Positions 11,527 to 21,398 of a stretch of 47,351 nt of DNA are shown here, piece by piece. This DNA is from Haplomitrium mnioides (taxonomy: Eukaryota; Marchantiophyta; Haplomitriopsida; Calobryales), in the NCBI GenBank assembly GCA_049999725.1, contig JBNGIS010017767.1, positions 1 through 47,351 of the forward strand. Reading direction: 5' to 3'. The notes under the pieces were generated by a model that had not been told where the DNA came from, did not search any database, and saw only the letters and a list, made by a program, of their open reading frames with translations. The stretch's first letter is position 1, and the number at the start of each line of letters is the position of its first letter. Both the position numbers and the translations under genes were made by a program.

Positions 11527-12222
11527 TTGATGAAGTTATCAGCCCGACCAACATTTGAGAGGACAAGATTCAGACCCAGTGTGGTATCCATTGACAATTG
11601 GAGTGGTATCTTCCGACTTGTGGGTCCTTCAAATGTGGTGTATAGGCCAACCAGGGTATTGTTGGATACAGGTGCACAGCCGTTGATGTTAGGCAAGTCA
11701 GCTGTGCAGGGGTTGGGATTGAGGCTCGAAGATGTAGAGATCTGCTCTTTCCCCATTCAGACTTCATTGGGAGGACCTTCACCCACACAACACATTACAC
11801 GTGGAGAGATCGAGCTTAGAGTGCAAGCTTATCATCCCATAGATAGCTCGTATGTGAGCGCTCGGGCCATACTTACCAAGGCCGAGTCTTATGATGTTTT
11901 GGTGGGGTATACGGTGTTATATCCCATGGGGTTCACTATTGATTTTTGGGACAAGTCAGTGTTCTATCAGTCTGGATGGCAATCTGGAGAGGCGCGGTTG
12001 AGCAGGTTGCTTGTCAGATTCAATGGACCAGTTGGGGGTCCAATTTCACAACCTATGGCATTATCCGCATTTTTTGGGGTTATCACTGACTACTCTGACT
12101 TACTGGAGGAGAATGCACATGCAATCGACATTTCTTCTGTTGAGGAGGCGTATTCAGAGGTTGCAAAGCCAACATCATCGTCGTCATGTGAGGTGATTCC
12201 TATAAGTGGAAGTAAGTAGAGG
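11527..12222 (+). pseudogene. gypsy aspartic protease domain
   Basis: A retropepsin-like protease that would cleave the Gag-Pol polyprotein. The active-site motif LLDTGAQPLMLG is encoded from about 11659 (DTG at 11665-11673). A later hydrophobic segment, YDVLVGYTVLYPMGFTIDFW, resembles the second half of retropepsins. About 100 residues of linker follow, with an acidic and Ser-rich end. A single TAG at 12217-12219 separates this frame from the methyltransferase, and the next codons continue in the same frame. Protease and methyltransferase were therefore one polyprotein. The TAG is most simply a mutated CAG, but a readthrough stop cannot be excluded from one copy. Confidence 0.8.
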
Positions 12223-13313
12223 ATGTGGCAGGTACAAGCATCCATGTTGGTTGAGGATGCTTGGCAAGATGCATTTGCGCTAGATCCTGTACTGGATGGT
12301 TTTGTCACACCTGGACTTGTAAATCTTTCACCATTAGATATTATGTTGATTTCATGGCAGCATTCTACTGATGGTATTTGCTTGTTGGAGTTGTTTGGAG
12401 GCATTAGTACAGGGTTAGCTGTTGTGCTCCAAGCAGAGATTCCAGTTCGGCGGTATTTGTATGTGGAGAAGGGTGAAATCGCTCGCAGAATCTCCTTGAG
12501 GCATGTGGCGCTAATGGTTGAGCAATTTTCACAATTGCTTTCCGTTAGTGCAATGCGAGGTTATCTGCATGCATTGTCAACCGATATTTTATTGCAAGGG
12601 GTAGACCACTTCGCTAGAGTGGAGCTTGTTGATTTATTGATTGCAGGATGGCCATGTCAAAGCCAATCGAGGGCTGGTTTAGGCCAAGGGTTGCAAAACC
12701 CTCGCTCAAAATTGTTTTGGGAGATGTTGAGGATTCTACGCCATCTCCAACTCCATCAGGTACCTTTTCCTACGTATATCTTGGAGAATGTGCCTATATT
12801 GGGCAATAGTTGCCAGCGCCTTGTGGAGAGTGTTTATCAGGTGCGTTCCTAGATTGGACTTGCCGTATTGTTGGATGTTGCACAAGCAGGGTCACGAGCA
12901 CACCGACCACGATTGTGGTGGACTAACATGTTGCCTAGTGAGGTGTTGAATAGAGCTTATAACATGATTACGAGATCACCAAGTGCCATTGTGGATGATA
13001 TTTTGGATGTGGGACGTCACACTTAGAGGGTACTTTATGCTGACTGCCCACCATTGGTGTTAGTCAACGTGGTAGGTCAACCTCGTGGAGCATTGCCTAC
13101 ATTGGTGAGTCATCCTGCGTCTTATGCATTTCGGACGGGTGGCCCTGTTTTATTTGGGATGCAACCTTGTAGAAGCTAGTGGAACCAAATGCCGATGAAA
13201 GAGAGAGTGCAATGGGGTTCTCCACTGGTACCACTGCTATTGCATCTGTCGCCGAGATTGAGCGACACCATGTGCTGGGGAAAGCCATGGATTTGAATTG
13301 TCTTACATAGATT
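12223..13313 (+). pseudogene. Cytosine-5 DNA methyltransferase domain inside gypsy pol
   Basis: This domain transfers a methyl group from S-adenosylmethionine to carbon 5 of cytosine in DNA. Motifs occur in family order. Motif I is LLELFGGISTGLAVVL (from 12379), binding the cofactor. It is followed by VRRYLYVEK, as in DNMT3/DRM-type enzymes. Motif IV is LLIAGWPCQSQSRAG with the catalytic Cys of PCQ at 12655-12657. Motif VI is YILENV (ENV at 12784-12792). The arginine-rich segment SRAHRPRLWWTNMLP begins at 12892. After a frameshift near 13150, NADERESAMGFSTGTT and VLGKAMDLNCLT (13180-13310) resemble the GFP and motif X region, with GKAMD in place of the usual GNS. Stops at 12850 (TAG), 13024 (TAG) and 13308 (TAG) kill this copy. 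It lies in frame between protease and RT. The catalytic residues of motifs IV and VI remain. Target specificity is unknown. Confidence 0.88.
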
Positions 13314-14640
13314 GTGAGTTTGGGGGTAGCTGAGCAGCGTCGGATGCGATCTTCTGAGATGACCAACTCGCTAGTAGTCAGCATGCAGCCTTCTAGGACA
13401 ATCAAGACTATTGTTGGGGGCGTAGTATCAGGCACCACAGAGGCAATGTTAGGGTTGATCCACACATCTAAAGTTGCAGCAAGTCATTTTTTTTACGATC
13501 AGATTTCAGCCCAATGGAGTGATAGTTCAGTGACTCACGATTCAGGTCTGACTCCACCACATGACATTTCAGCCAGTAAGGTCTCAGCAAAGCCAGATGT
13601 GAAGCAAGAAGATCACTTGACTCTTGTGGAAAAATGGGTGCCACTAGTTGGACTGCAGTTGACAAGAGGTGAGAGTGCAGAGGTACATCAGTTCTTGCGT
13701 GGTTATTCACATTGTTTTGCTTTTAGCATGAAGGATCTGGGGACCTTGAGAGGACCAGACATCCGTATTGAGTTGGCTAATGATGCGCCTATTTTTCAAC
13801 ATCCATATCGTTATAGTGTGGTGGAGAGAGGGTTGATTTAGACCAAGACACAAGATTTGTTGGAGGCTGGCTTGGTGGAGATGTCATTTGGAGAATATGC
13901 ATCTGCCATAGTGATGCCAGTCAAGAAGGATGTGCATAGGAACTACACCGACAAGAGGATGTGTGGTGATTATCGTCTTATCAATCGGCAGACCAAGTTT
14001 GACAGGTATGCTATGCCTACACTTGAGGAGATCTTTGATGCAGTTGGGCATGTTAAGATCTTTAGCTCGTTGGATTTGAGGGCATGGTACCATCAGCTAC
14101 CATTGAGGCAAGAGGACAGGGCCAAAACAACGTTTTAGGGTATTGATGCATACGGCAAGGATCGGTTATATTAGTGGTTGTTCTTACCATTTGGGTTGAA
14201 GAAGGCACCAATTGAATCCCAGAGGGTGATGGACAGAGTTCTTGCAAGTTTGGACTTTGTGAAGTGTTATATTGATGATATTCTGGTTTATTTGACACAT
14301 GTGGACGAGCATTGGAGGCATCTGCCGGTGGTGTTCGACACCCTTAGGTACCACAGGTTGAAGTTGCATCCAAGCAAGTGCAAAGTTTTCCAGGACCAGA
14401 TTGAGTATTTGGGACACACTATATATCCAGGAGGATTGGGTGTGCAGCAAACTAAGGTGAGTGCCATTGCTGAGATTCCACAACTCACTGATGTGAGTAA
14501 AGTCCGTGTATTTTTTGGATTGGCTGGTTACTACATGAGATATGTGAAAGGCTTCAGCCAAATCGCCAAGCCCTTGACCATGCTCACCAAGCTGGATCAA
14601 GAATGGATTTGGGGTGAAGATCAAGAGAGAGCCTTTCACG
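13314..14640 (+). pseudogene. gypsy reverse transcriptase
   Basis: The RNA-dependent DNA polymerase of the element. One frame runs from 13173 to about 15850, broken only by TAG/TGA codons. Recognisable in order: a connecting region of about 120 residues, HPYRYSVVERGLI before a TAG at 13839, LLEAGLVEMSFGEYASAIVM (fingers), KRMCGDYRLINRQT, IFSSLDLRAWYHQLPL, LPFGLKKAPIESQRVMDRVL (14189), and the catalytic YIDD box at 14268-14279. The thumb-side motif FFGLAGYYMRYVKGFSQIAK follows. In-frame stops at 14136 and 14170 replace expected Trp and Gln codons. The catalytic residues are intact. Confidence 0.9.
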
Positions 14641-15077
14641 AGTTGAAAGGTAGATTGACTTCTGCACCTATTTTGAGGCGACTACTTGTAGGGCGACGAT
14701 TTCAGCTTCATACAGATTGGAGTAGAGCAGGGATGGGAGCGGTGCTGACCCAGAAAGATGAGAAGGGAGAAGAGTTCGTGGTAGCCTTTGCGAGTAGATC
14801 GAATAATTTGGCCGAAGCTAAGTATAGTTCCTATAAAGGAGAGTGTTTGGCAGCAGTGTGGGCTGTTGCACACTTTTGTTGTTATTTGTTTGGTACTCTC
14901 TTCACTTTGGTTATAGATCATCAACCCCTCAAATGGTTGATGGAATCTGATAAACTCACAAGCAAGCTTGCCAAGTGGGCATTGTTGTTGCAGGAGTACA
15001 ACTTCCAGGTGGTTCATAGACTTGGTACGACCAACTTAGATGCAAATGGATTGAGCCGCAATCCATCCACAAGCTAG
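14641..15077 (+). pseudogene. gypsy RNase H domain
   Basis: Removes the RNA strand during cDNA synthesis. FQLHTDWSRAGMGAVLTQ carries the first catalytic Asp, AEAKYSSYKGECLAAVWAV carries the Glu, and LVIDHQPLKWLM carries the next Asp. The end reads GTTNLDANGLSRNPS. It is in the same frame as the RT and ends at a TAG (15075-15077). Length is normal for the family. Confidence 0.88.
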
Positions 15078-15122
15078 CATGATGAGATTGGTGCGCGTTG
15101 GCATGAGGAGTCCGATGAGGAG

Positions 15123-16290
15123 ATGGTGTCGGGTTGGCATGCATCTGCCTTTCTTTCTTGGATGCCAGCTTGGAGTGGATTGGTGGCTAACCTTGCTAAT
15201 AAAGTGGTTGTTGAGACCTCAATGGGTGACAGAGTTGAGGATTCTAACTTGGATCAAGATATTCACAATGATGGGCATGTGCTAGAGTATCTACGCACAA
15301 GTTTTATGAGTGGACAACTTGATGTAAAGGAGAGAGATAGAGTCCAGCAGCGAGCCAAGAGGTTCCAATGGGAAGGGGCTCAGATTTTGCGTGTTTGGAC
15401 GGATGGAAAGGTACGTGTTATGCATAAGCTAATGCAGCGTTTTGCATTGGTGCGCCATGCTCACAAAGAGTTGAGACATTTTGGAGTGAAGCGCACCTAC
15501 AGTTTATTGTAGACACAATATTGGTGGAGGGGCATGAACACTGATGTGCAGCAGTGGGTAGCCAAGTGTGTGGTGTGTGATTGAGTTCGAGCATCGTTTA
15601 ATGCTCCCACTCCTCAATTGCAGCCACTATCGATCATGGGTTTGGGATATCGTTGGATTTTGGATTTTGCAAGTCCATTGTCTTTGACCCAGCGGCACAA
15701 TCGATATGTGTTGGTAATGGTGGAGCATTTCTCCAAGTGGATTGAGTTGGTAGCCTTTCTAGATAAGACCAGTGGAGGAGTGGCTGTCACTTTCTTGGAC
15801 CGAGTTCTCAGTCATTTTGGGGCACCTGCCAAAGTGTTGACAGATCAGGGTACCATGGAGATTGGGATCTCCAGTTACAGTGGCTTGCAATGGGTTACAG
15901 ATTCAGTAAGCAGGCATCTTTGGTATCCTTTTCACCCTATTTCCTATTATATGGAAGGGAACCTGATTTACCCTCCTCTATTCAACGTGATGTTACCATG
16001 GTTGTGGATCTGGATGATCTAGATGTTTGGGTGCATGTGTGTTCAGATAGAGCTCGGGTGTTTGAGAAAGTCATGCCCATGGCATTCGACAACCTTGCCA
16101 TTGCTCAACATCATGATACTTTACGATATGCTACCATACCTGGAGGTGGATATCGCACTAGGATTCGGAGGTTTCATCTTGGTGATTATGTTTATTTGCA
16201 GCAGACAACACCCACGACACTTGATGTCACTGCTGGGCAACGGATTCTACGAGTACGTGAGGTACTGCCTTCGAGAGTTTTGTAGCTAGA
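15123..16290 (+). pseudogene. gypsy integrase with catalytic-core deletion
   Basis: Integrase inserts element cDNA into the genome. The N-terminal zinc-binding region is visible as HAHKELRHFGVKRTYSLL, a TAG, TQYWWRGMN and then VAKCVVCD (ending near 15585). The core follows with WILDFASPLSLTQRHNRYVL (first catalytic Asp) and VLTDQGT (second Asp, near 15845). A few residues later the sequence is already DWDLQLQWLAMGYRFSKQAS in another frame, so the segment with the catalytic Glu is deleted near 15852. The C-terminal part (15860-16290) contains FSPYFLLYGREPDLPS and RFHLGDYVYLQQ. This integrase cannot be active. Confidence 0.85.
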
Positions 16291-16303
16291 GGGACGTGAT
16301 GGC

Positions 16304-16546
16304 ATGGTTTGGAAGGATTATGTGCGCAATTGTGCACCTTGTCACCTTCCGAACATTGATGGCACTATGGATCCCAGCGTGGCACGAGTTTCTGCAGGTT
16401 TGAAGTGTATGTTGTGTGGTTCTTCTAATGGAGCTGCCACTATATTGATTTGTGACAGATGTTTTAGAAGATGGCATATGTCATGTTTGATGCCTCTATT
16501 AGTTACTATTCATGGCAGATCATGGTTCTGCCCTCACTATTCATAG
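16304..16546 (+). pseudogene. PHD-finger domain at the C-terminus of gypsy integrase
   Basis: Continuing in the integrase frame after one TAG, this segment reads MVWKDYVRNCAPCHLPNIDG, then a cysteine-rich domain from 16406: CMLCG, ICDRCFRRWHMSC, then WFCPHYS and a stop. The spacing is C-x2-C-x11-C-x2-C-x4-H-x2-C followed by W-x-C, the PHD finger pattern. The last zinc ligand expected after CPH is Tyr here, a probable point mutation. PHD fingers read histone tails, often methylated H3K4. In plant gypsy elements a chromodomain is the usual module at this position. A role in choosing chromatin for integration is inferred. No chromodomain is seen. Confidence 0.75.
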
Positions 16547-16717
16547 AACAACTAGTTTCCATTGAGTTCTAGGGTTGGTATAGATTATAGGAGGTGAATG
16601 ATGGGGCTCTATTGCACCCGGCCTCCTAGTCTTTGCATCAGTAGGTGTATATCAATTTTCTAGGAGATAGACGGCTAGCTAGTGTTAGGAGACCTGACCA
16701 CCAGCTAGGGGGGAGAT
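16547..16717 (+). other. gypsy 3' untranslated segment and polypurine tract
   Basis: Non-coding stretch between the PHD-finger stop and the right LTR. The purine run aggggggGAGA at 16707-16716 immediately precedes the LTR start TGTGAG at 16718, the correct place for the plus-strand primer. This fixes the LTR start and so the permutation argument. Confidence 0.7.
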
Positions 16718-17115
16718 TGTGAGCTCTCATGCATTGTATGCACATGAGACTTAATTGCGTGTCATTCTCTGTTGTATGTCAGTAGATGTCATGGAATGTG
16801 TATGGATGATGTAGTTGTGTAAGTGATGTGTATGCGCATGACAACTATCACAACATTCCATGTAGTTTTCTATTTTTAGACATTTTAAATTTTTGTCTTT
16901 TTGTGCTTTAGTATATAATGCCATGTACTCTCATCGAAAGGTTATCTTTCGATGTCATTTTACTGATTGTATGAACCAAGAGGAGAGCTATGGTATTACA
17001 GCTCTTGGAGAAGCGTGGATTCCTTATGAGAAAAGGTGCGCTGGTTATGATATTGGAAAATCAACACACACAAGTTTGGAATTTCTTTGAGAAGATATCA
17101 CTCGAAGAAAAGTAT
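16718..17115 (+). repeat. Right LTR of gypsy element (near full length)
   Basis: Starts TGTGAGCTCTCATGCATTG after the polypurine tract. From 16849 it matches the left LTR (5999-6263). It stops at 17115, about 31 bp short of the expected CA end, where a second LTR start (TGTAGGGTCTC) follows directly. A short hairpin, CTCATGCA...TGCACATGAG, lies at its start. Confidence 0.85.
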
Positions 17116-17248
17116 TGTAGGGTCTCATGCATTGTATGTGCATGAGACTCAATTGTGTGGTATTCTCTGTTGTATGTTGGTAGATGTCATGGAATATGTG
17201 TGAACGATGTAGTTGTGTAAGCGATGTGTATGCGCACGACAGGTTTGT
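17116..17248 (+). repeat. First 126 bp of a third LTR copy, then right target repeat
   Basis: 17116-17241 aligns base by base over 126 positions with 16718-16843 (about 90 percent by eye). It ends exactly where the left LTR fragment would begin, except that 5 bp (ACTAT, 16844-16848) are missing from both. AGGTTTGT (17241-17248) then repeats the left flank and gene 1 exon sequence resumes. Confidence 0.85.
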
Positions 17249-17290
17249 TGTGCCACTTGGGAGGAGGCAAGGATGGAATATCCCATCCAA
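17249..17290 (+). pseudogene. Gene 1 unit A exon 2, short remainder after the gypsy insertion
   Basis: Encodes ATWEEARMEYPI, matching KKWEEARMEYPIHTKES of the unit C copy (about 45640-45590, minus strand). Homology stops near 17290, where A+T-rich DNA linked to an old copia element begins. The rest of gene 1 is missing from unit A. Confidence 0.7.
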
Positions 17291-18690
17291 TGACTATGTT
17301 GAAAAGTTAACATTACTTAGACTATAATTTATAATATTAAAATGTTAACTTCTCTTCATATTCAATGTCAAGTACAACAAATGGAAAGAAAGAAAATTAA
17401 CAACTAGATTGTTGTAAGTCTTAAAGCTAAGTTAGATAAGTGAACTACCAATAATAACTGTAATTATTATTTTAGAGTTTAAATTTTATTTTATACTCTT
17501 GTTTGCCAAACACAAAAATAAAATTTAAATTACAACACACGTTGGAGAATATATGTCACTAATTATCTTAGATGCGTGTAATATGTTATCAGCATATATT
17601 AAAAATATATTACATTTGATTTGACTTTGAGTATAGTCAAATTTATTTGTAATTGGGATATGTAAGAAGAAATTGGTATGTGCAGATTGCCGAAAAAGAT
17701 TTTAAATTTGAAAACCAATTTATTCTATTCTCATAAAGAGAGTGAACTACATATTAGCGATTAGAGACAACTGCAAACTCACATAACAATTACTAAAAAT
17801 TCATACAACAAAGCTACGCTCTTCTTATTTTTGATAATCTATGGAGATCAATTTCAATTATACTAAATCCTGAAACAAATATTTATAATCTTATAAAAGC
17901 AACTAACAAAATATATAAACCGCTCAAGTGTATAAAGAATTAATAGTCCATTGTCTAGGAAGAATCTCTATTGAACTACAATTTCTTTGTAACAAGCAGA
18001 ATAACAAGAACTATTGTAGGCTCCATTGTTGAGAAAATCATTGAGAACAAATTCATTATGAAGAATTTCCTTTGAAATATATCCATTTTGGAACAACAAA
18101 AACACCAAGACCAACTATACATTTTACTTTTAATAAATTGAATCATAGCAAATCCATCATCGATTATTTCCACCATATAAAATCATTCATATAACAAAAT
18201 GACTATGATTGAAAAACTAATCCTCCGGAAGTTACGTGTTGATGGAGCTTAGATATGGAGACCCACTTAATTGCCAAAAATCTGTAGGAGACCATTCTGA
18301 CAGATAATTGCCCCATCTTGCAGGAAAAAAAACACAAGTATTAGTTTTGATAAGACATCACCTAGCTGAAATCTTGAAAACTTAGAGCTTTAATAAATAC
18401 AACCTGAGTTTACTATAGAATGAAGTAAAACTGAGATTTGACCATATGAGATTAATATCCTTACCAGTAGCGCATCATGGTTGGATCAATCTAAGAGTTC
18501 AAGACTATAAGACAGTTGCATAATACAATAGCAAATTATTTTGCATAGTATCCCAACTTGTTGCATGTGGACATCATGTTGATGACACTGAAAAAATAGA
18601 AAATACCATCTCCACATTCCATGCAACCAATTTACGCCTACTTGCATAATATAGTAATATGAAATTTTTAAATATTCCCAATTAATAGCG
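17291..18690. other. A+T-rich stretch, possibly the 5' end of an old copia element
   Basis: Begins near TGTTGAAAAGTTAACATT (17299), which has the TG start typical of an LTR. I found no matching copy downstream and no clear primer site. Translations in all frames are broken. It may be a decayed LTR and gag region of the element whose pol remains follow, but this is only a guess. Confidence 0.3.
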
Positions 18691-21398
18691 CATATGTTAA
18701 TAGTGGATAAGCATCGAATGTTGCTTCTAGAGAATTCCAAGTCAAGACCGCTTAGAACCCTCCAACCTCCAATAAGAATAAATGTACCAACAACATATAA
18801 CACTAGCACTGGCCAAAGAGGTCCAAGGAATAAAGGCACCTTCATGAGGAGAGCTGAGTGTTTTCTAGAAAGGGGAATGAGCTACACGCAGATTCAATAA
18901 TAGTAAATCAAGATGGTAGAACCAGAATACCCTTCGAGGAAGAGGTTGAGAAAGACGAAACTTTAGAACCTCAATAGATAGAAATACAAACTCTTCTAAA
19001 TGTTATCAATACAAGACCTCAAGACATATTTGGAAAAATTGCAGAGCACTTGCACATCTTATTAGATTGTACACAAATAGCATAAAAAATCCTCTAGCAA
19101 AACCATAAGGAAACTTTTTGGAATTAGATTAAACCCTCGCAAAATATGTCAACAAACCTACATCACTAGAATCCCATGCCACATATCACTATGATCTACC
19201 CCTTGAGAAAGAGACAATAAATTTTATTTTCAACAATGGAGCATCACACACAATCTTAAGAAATAGAAGATACTTTAAAAGTATCATACCTTTAACTAGA
19301 ACAATCACAACGATTACCGCCTAGAAACAAATCAAGGAGGGATGTAGCCCTACAATTGTTATATTTCCCAGTGGTACAGTTCTTGAGATAGTTGTTGAGA
19401 TATATGCACTTACAACAATATGTAATCTTATTAGTTTTTGAGATATTAGAGCTAACAAATTACATATTCATACAGGTAATCATGATACAAGAGAAGTCCT
19501 CCACATTCTTCAGAGTGATAAGAACAACTTGCAAGTCAAAGAGAGACCTTACTCACAACCACTAGGCCTAATTGTGACAACAATACAAGCACATATACAA
19601 TAAGATACTTAAGAATTCAGTAGGTATGGCACCTACTGCTCACTCATAATTGATGAAACATCCTTGTATAGCCTCCTCATAAGGAAAGTTTTTAGCCTAT
19701 CTAGCGACTACTAAAACAATCCATACTATACCAAAATTTTAAGAACAACTTAATGCAAATGTTTGTGGTCTTATAGAACCACCAAGCAGACCACTCAGAT
19801 TTTTTCTAGTCATCATAGATTCCTCTACTAAGTGGTCTTAGGTATCACTATTGTCTACAAGGAACTTGATTCTCTCTAGGATTCTACCTAATATACTTAA
19901 ACTACGAGCACAATTTCCATCAAATCCAATTAAGGTCTTAAGAGTTGATGGAGCACAATAATTCACTTCAAAAACTTTTGATGATTTTTCGCATTATTTC
20001 AAGAAAATGTACATTTCCAAAATGGAAGAATAGGGTCAATTATCAAACGATTGCAAATGATTGTCTGTTTATTATTGATGCACACAAAATGACCTTCAAC
20101 AACATGGGGCGGCCATGAAATACTCCATGCAGCCTCCTTATTGAAATATAGATCCTCATCCTTTAACACCTTATCTACTCACCATCTAGCATTAGGAATG
20201 CCCCCGGACATTTCTTATTTTAGAACATTTGGATGCCAAGTGTTAGTCCCAATACTGGGTCCCAAACATACAAAGATGAGCCCTCAATGTCAAAAAAATA
20301 TACATAGGATTTGACAACCCATCTATTATAAGGTTCTTAGAGCCTTCAACTAGAGATGCATATTAAGCAAGATTCCAAGACTGTTATTTTTATAAGGCTA
20401 TACAAATGAGTTTAGAATCTAAATCGAATGACAACCAAATAAGTGTATCCAAGTTACTATTGCAAACTAACGCCACATTTTTAAATGATTCATACACCCA
20501 ATAATCAGGTAAGGAAGTTCAACGTATCTTATACATAAACTTGATATTGGAAAAATTACCTGATGCATTTAGTGATGTTGCTACCTTCATGCGCTTACAT
20601 AATGAGGTTGTGAATGTTTTTGCAAGGGTCAAGCAACCCAAAGCCACAACATCTGATGCCCCACCAAGATCTAAGAGGGAATGACCCCTTAAGTTTTAAG
20701 GATTATTTTCCAAGACAAAGAAGAAATCCTATACAGATATGAGAATCAAGTGCAAAAAAGCTCACAAATAAACTTGAAACTAATCTTCATATAGATACTC
20801 AAGAAGTATTCATACACTACATACATACAAGCAAAGTCTAGTCGAGAGTTAATAATAAATTGATGACCAATTTGCATCTATGATACTACATGAGATTACT
20901 AATGAGATGCTAGAACCACTTATAGTCATGGAAGCATATAACCAAATTGATTGGCCATTGTGGACGAAGGCTATTAATTCAAAATTATATTCTCTAATTA
21001 AAAGACAAGTTTTTGGCCCTATAATACCAATCTTCTCATACACAAACCTTACAAGGTATAAGTTTATCTTTGTAAGAAAAATGAGTGCTAAAAGAGAGAC
21101 GATAACATATAAAGCTCGACTGGTTACAAAAGGCTATACACAAATATGTGACCAAGATTATGACCTAACTTACTCACCAATTATAGATCCAATAACATAT
21201 CGGTACATAATAGCCTTTGCAATGCTCCATAAATTAAGCATACATCTAGTGGATGTTGTTACTACTTATTTATACATGATACTGGGCATAAATAATTATA
21301 TGAAAGCACCTTCTGAATTACTCAACAAAGCAGTATTTCATATTCAACAAGAGAGGACAAACACTTTAGACCTATATCTTTTATCTGACATTAAGTAG
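18691..21398 (+). pseudogene. Old degraded Ty1/copia pol
   Basis: Order protease, integrase, RT marks Ty1/copia. The protease region shows FNNGASHTIL (from 19229), where Asp of DSGA has been replaced by Asn. An integrase-like stretch appears near 19990-20400, with phrases resembling HAAYLLK, a TFGC-type region and EPSTRDAY. The RT N-terminal half is the best part, 20880-21330: EAYNQIDWPLWTKAINSKLY, YKARLVTKGYTQICDQDYDL, YSPIIDPITYRYIIAFAM and LHKLSIHLVDVVTTYL. The catalytic box and RNase H are missing. Stops are dense, so it is much older than the other copia copies here. Confidence 0.7.

Larger units (their letters stand above)
5999..17241 (+). mobile_element. Ty3/gypsy retrotransposon carrying a DNA methyltransferase and a PHD finger
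   Basis: An 11.2-kb Ty3/gypsy element. Order: partial LTR (5999-6295), primer site, 3.5-kb leader, gag with two zinc knuckles, aspartic protease, cytosine-5 methyltransferase, reverse transcriptase, RNase H, integrase, PHD finger, polypurine tract, complete LTR (16718-17115), then the first 126 bp of a further LTR (17116-17241). RT before integrase defines Ty3/gypsy. The copy is dead: in-frame TAG/TGA codons, frameshifts near 13150 and 15852, and an integrase deletion. It is inserted in exon 2 of gene 1. The LTR arrangement is permuted relative to a normal insertion. I know of reports of cytosine methyltransferases captured by LTR elements in algae and dinoflagellates, but cannot check whether this lineage is described. 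Confidence 0.9.

Noticed and set aside
11270-11530. Separate small gene between gag and protease
   Set aside because: It is continuous in frame with 10985-11257 across one TAG and is the linker of Gag-Pol.
12223-12852. Host methyltransferase gene interrupted by a retrotransposon
   Set aside because: It is in frame with the protease, has no intron or promoter of its own, and RT follows directly in the expected polyprotein order.
16023-16289. Open frame overlapping the integrase C-terminal part
   Set aside because: It is an alternative frame of the integrase segment that contains FHLGDYVYLQQ. The integrase frame is the one with family motifs.
16304-16546. Chromodomain of a chromovirus
   Set aside because: Cysteine and histidine spacing fits a PHD finger, and no chromodomain aromatic residues are seen.
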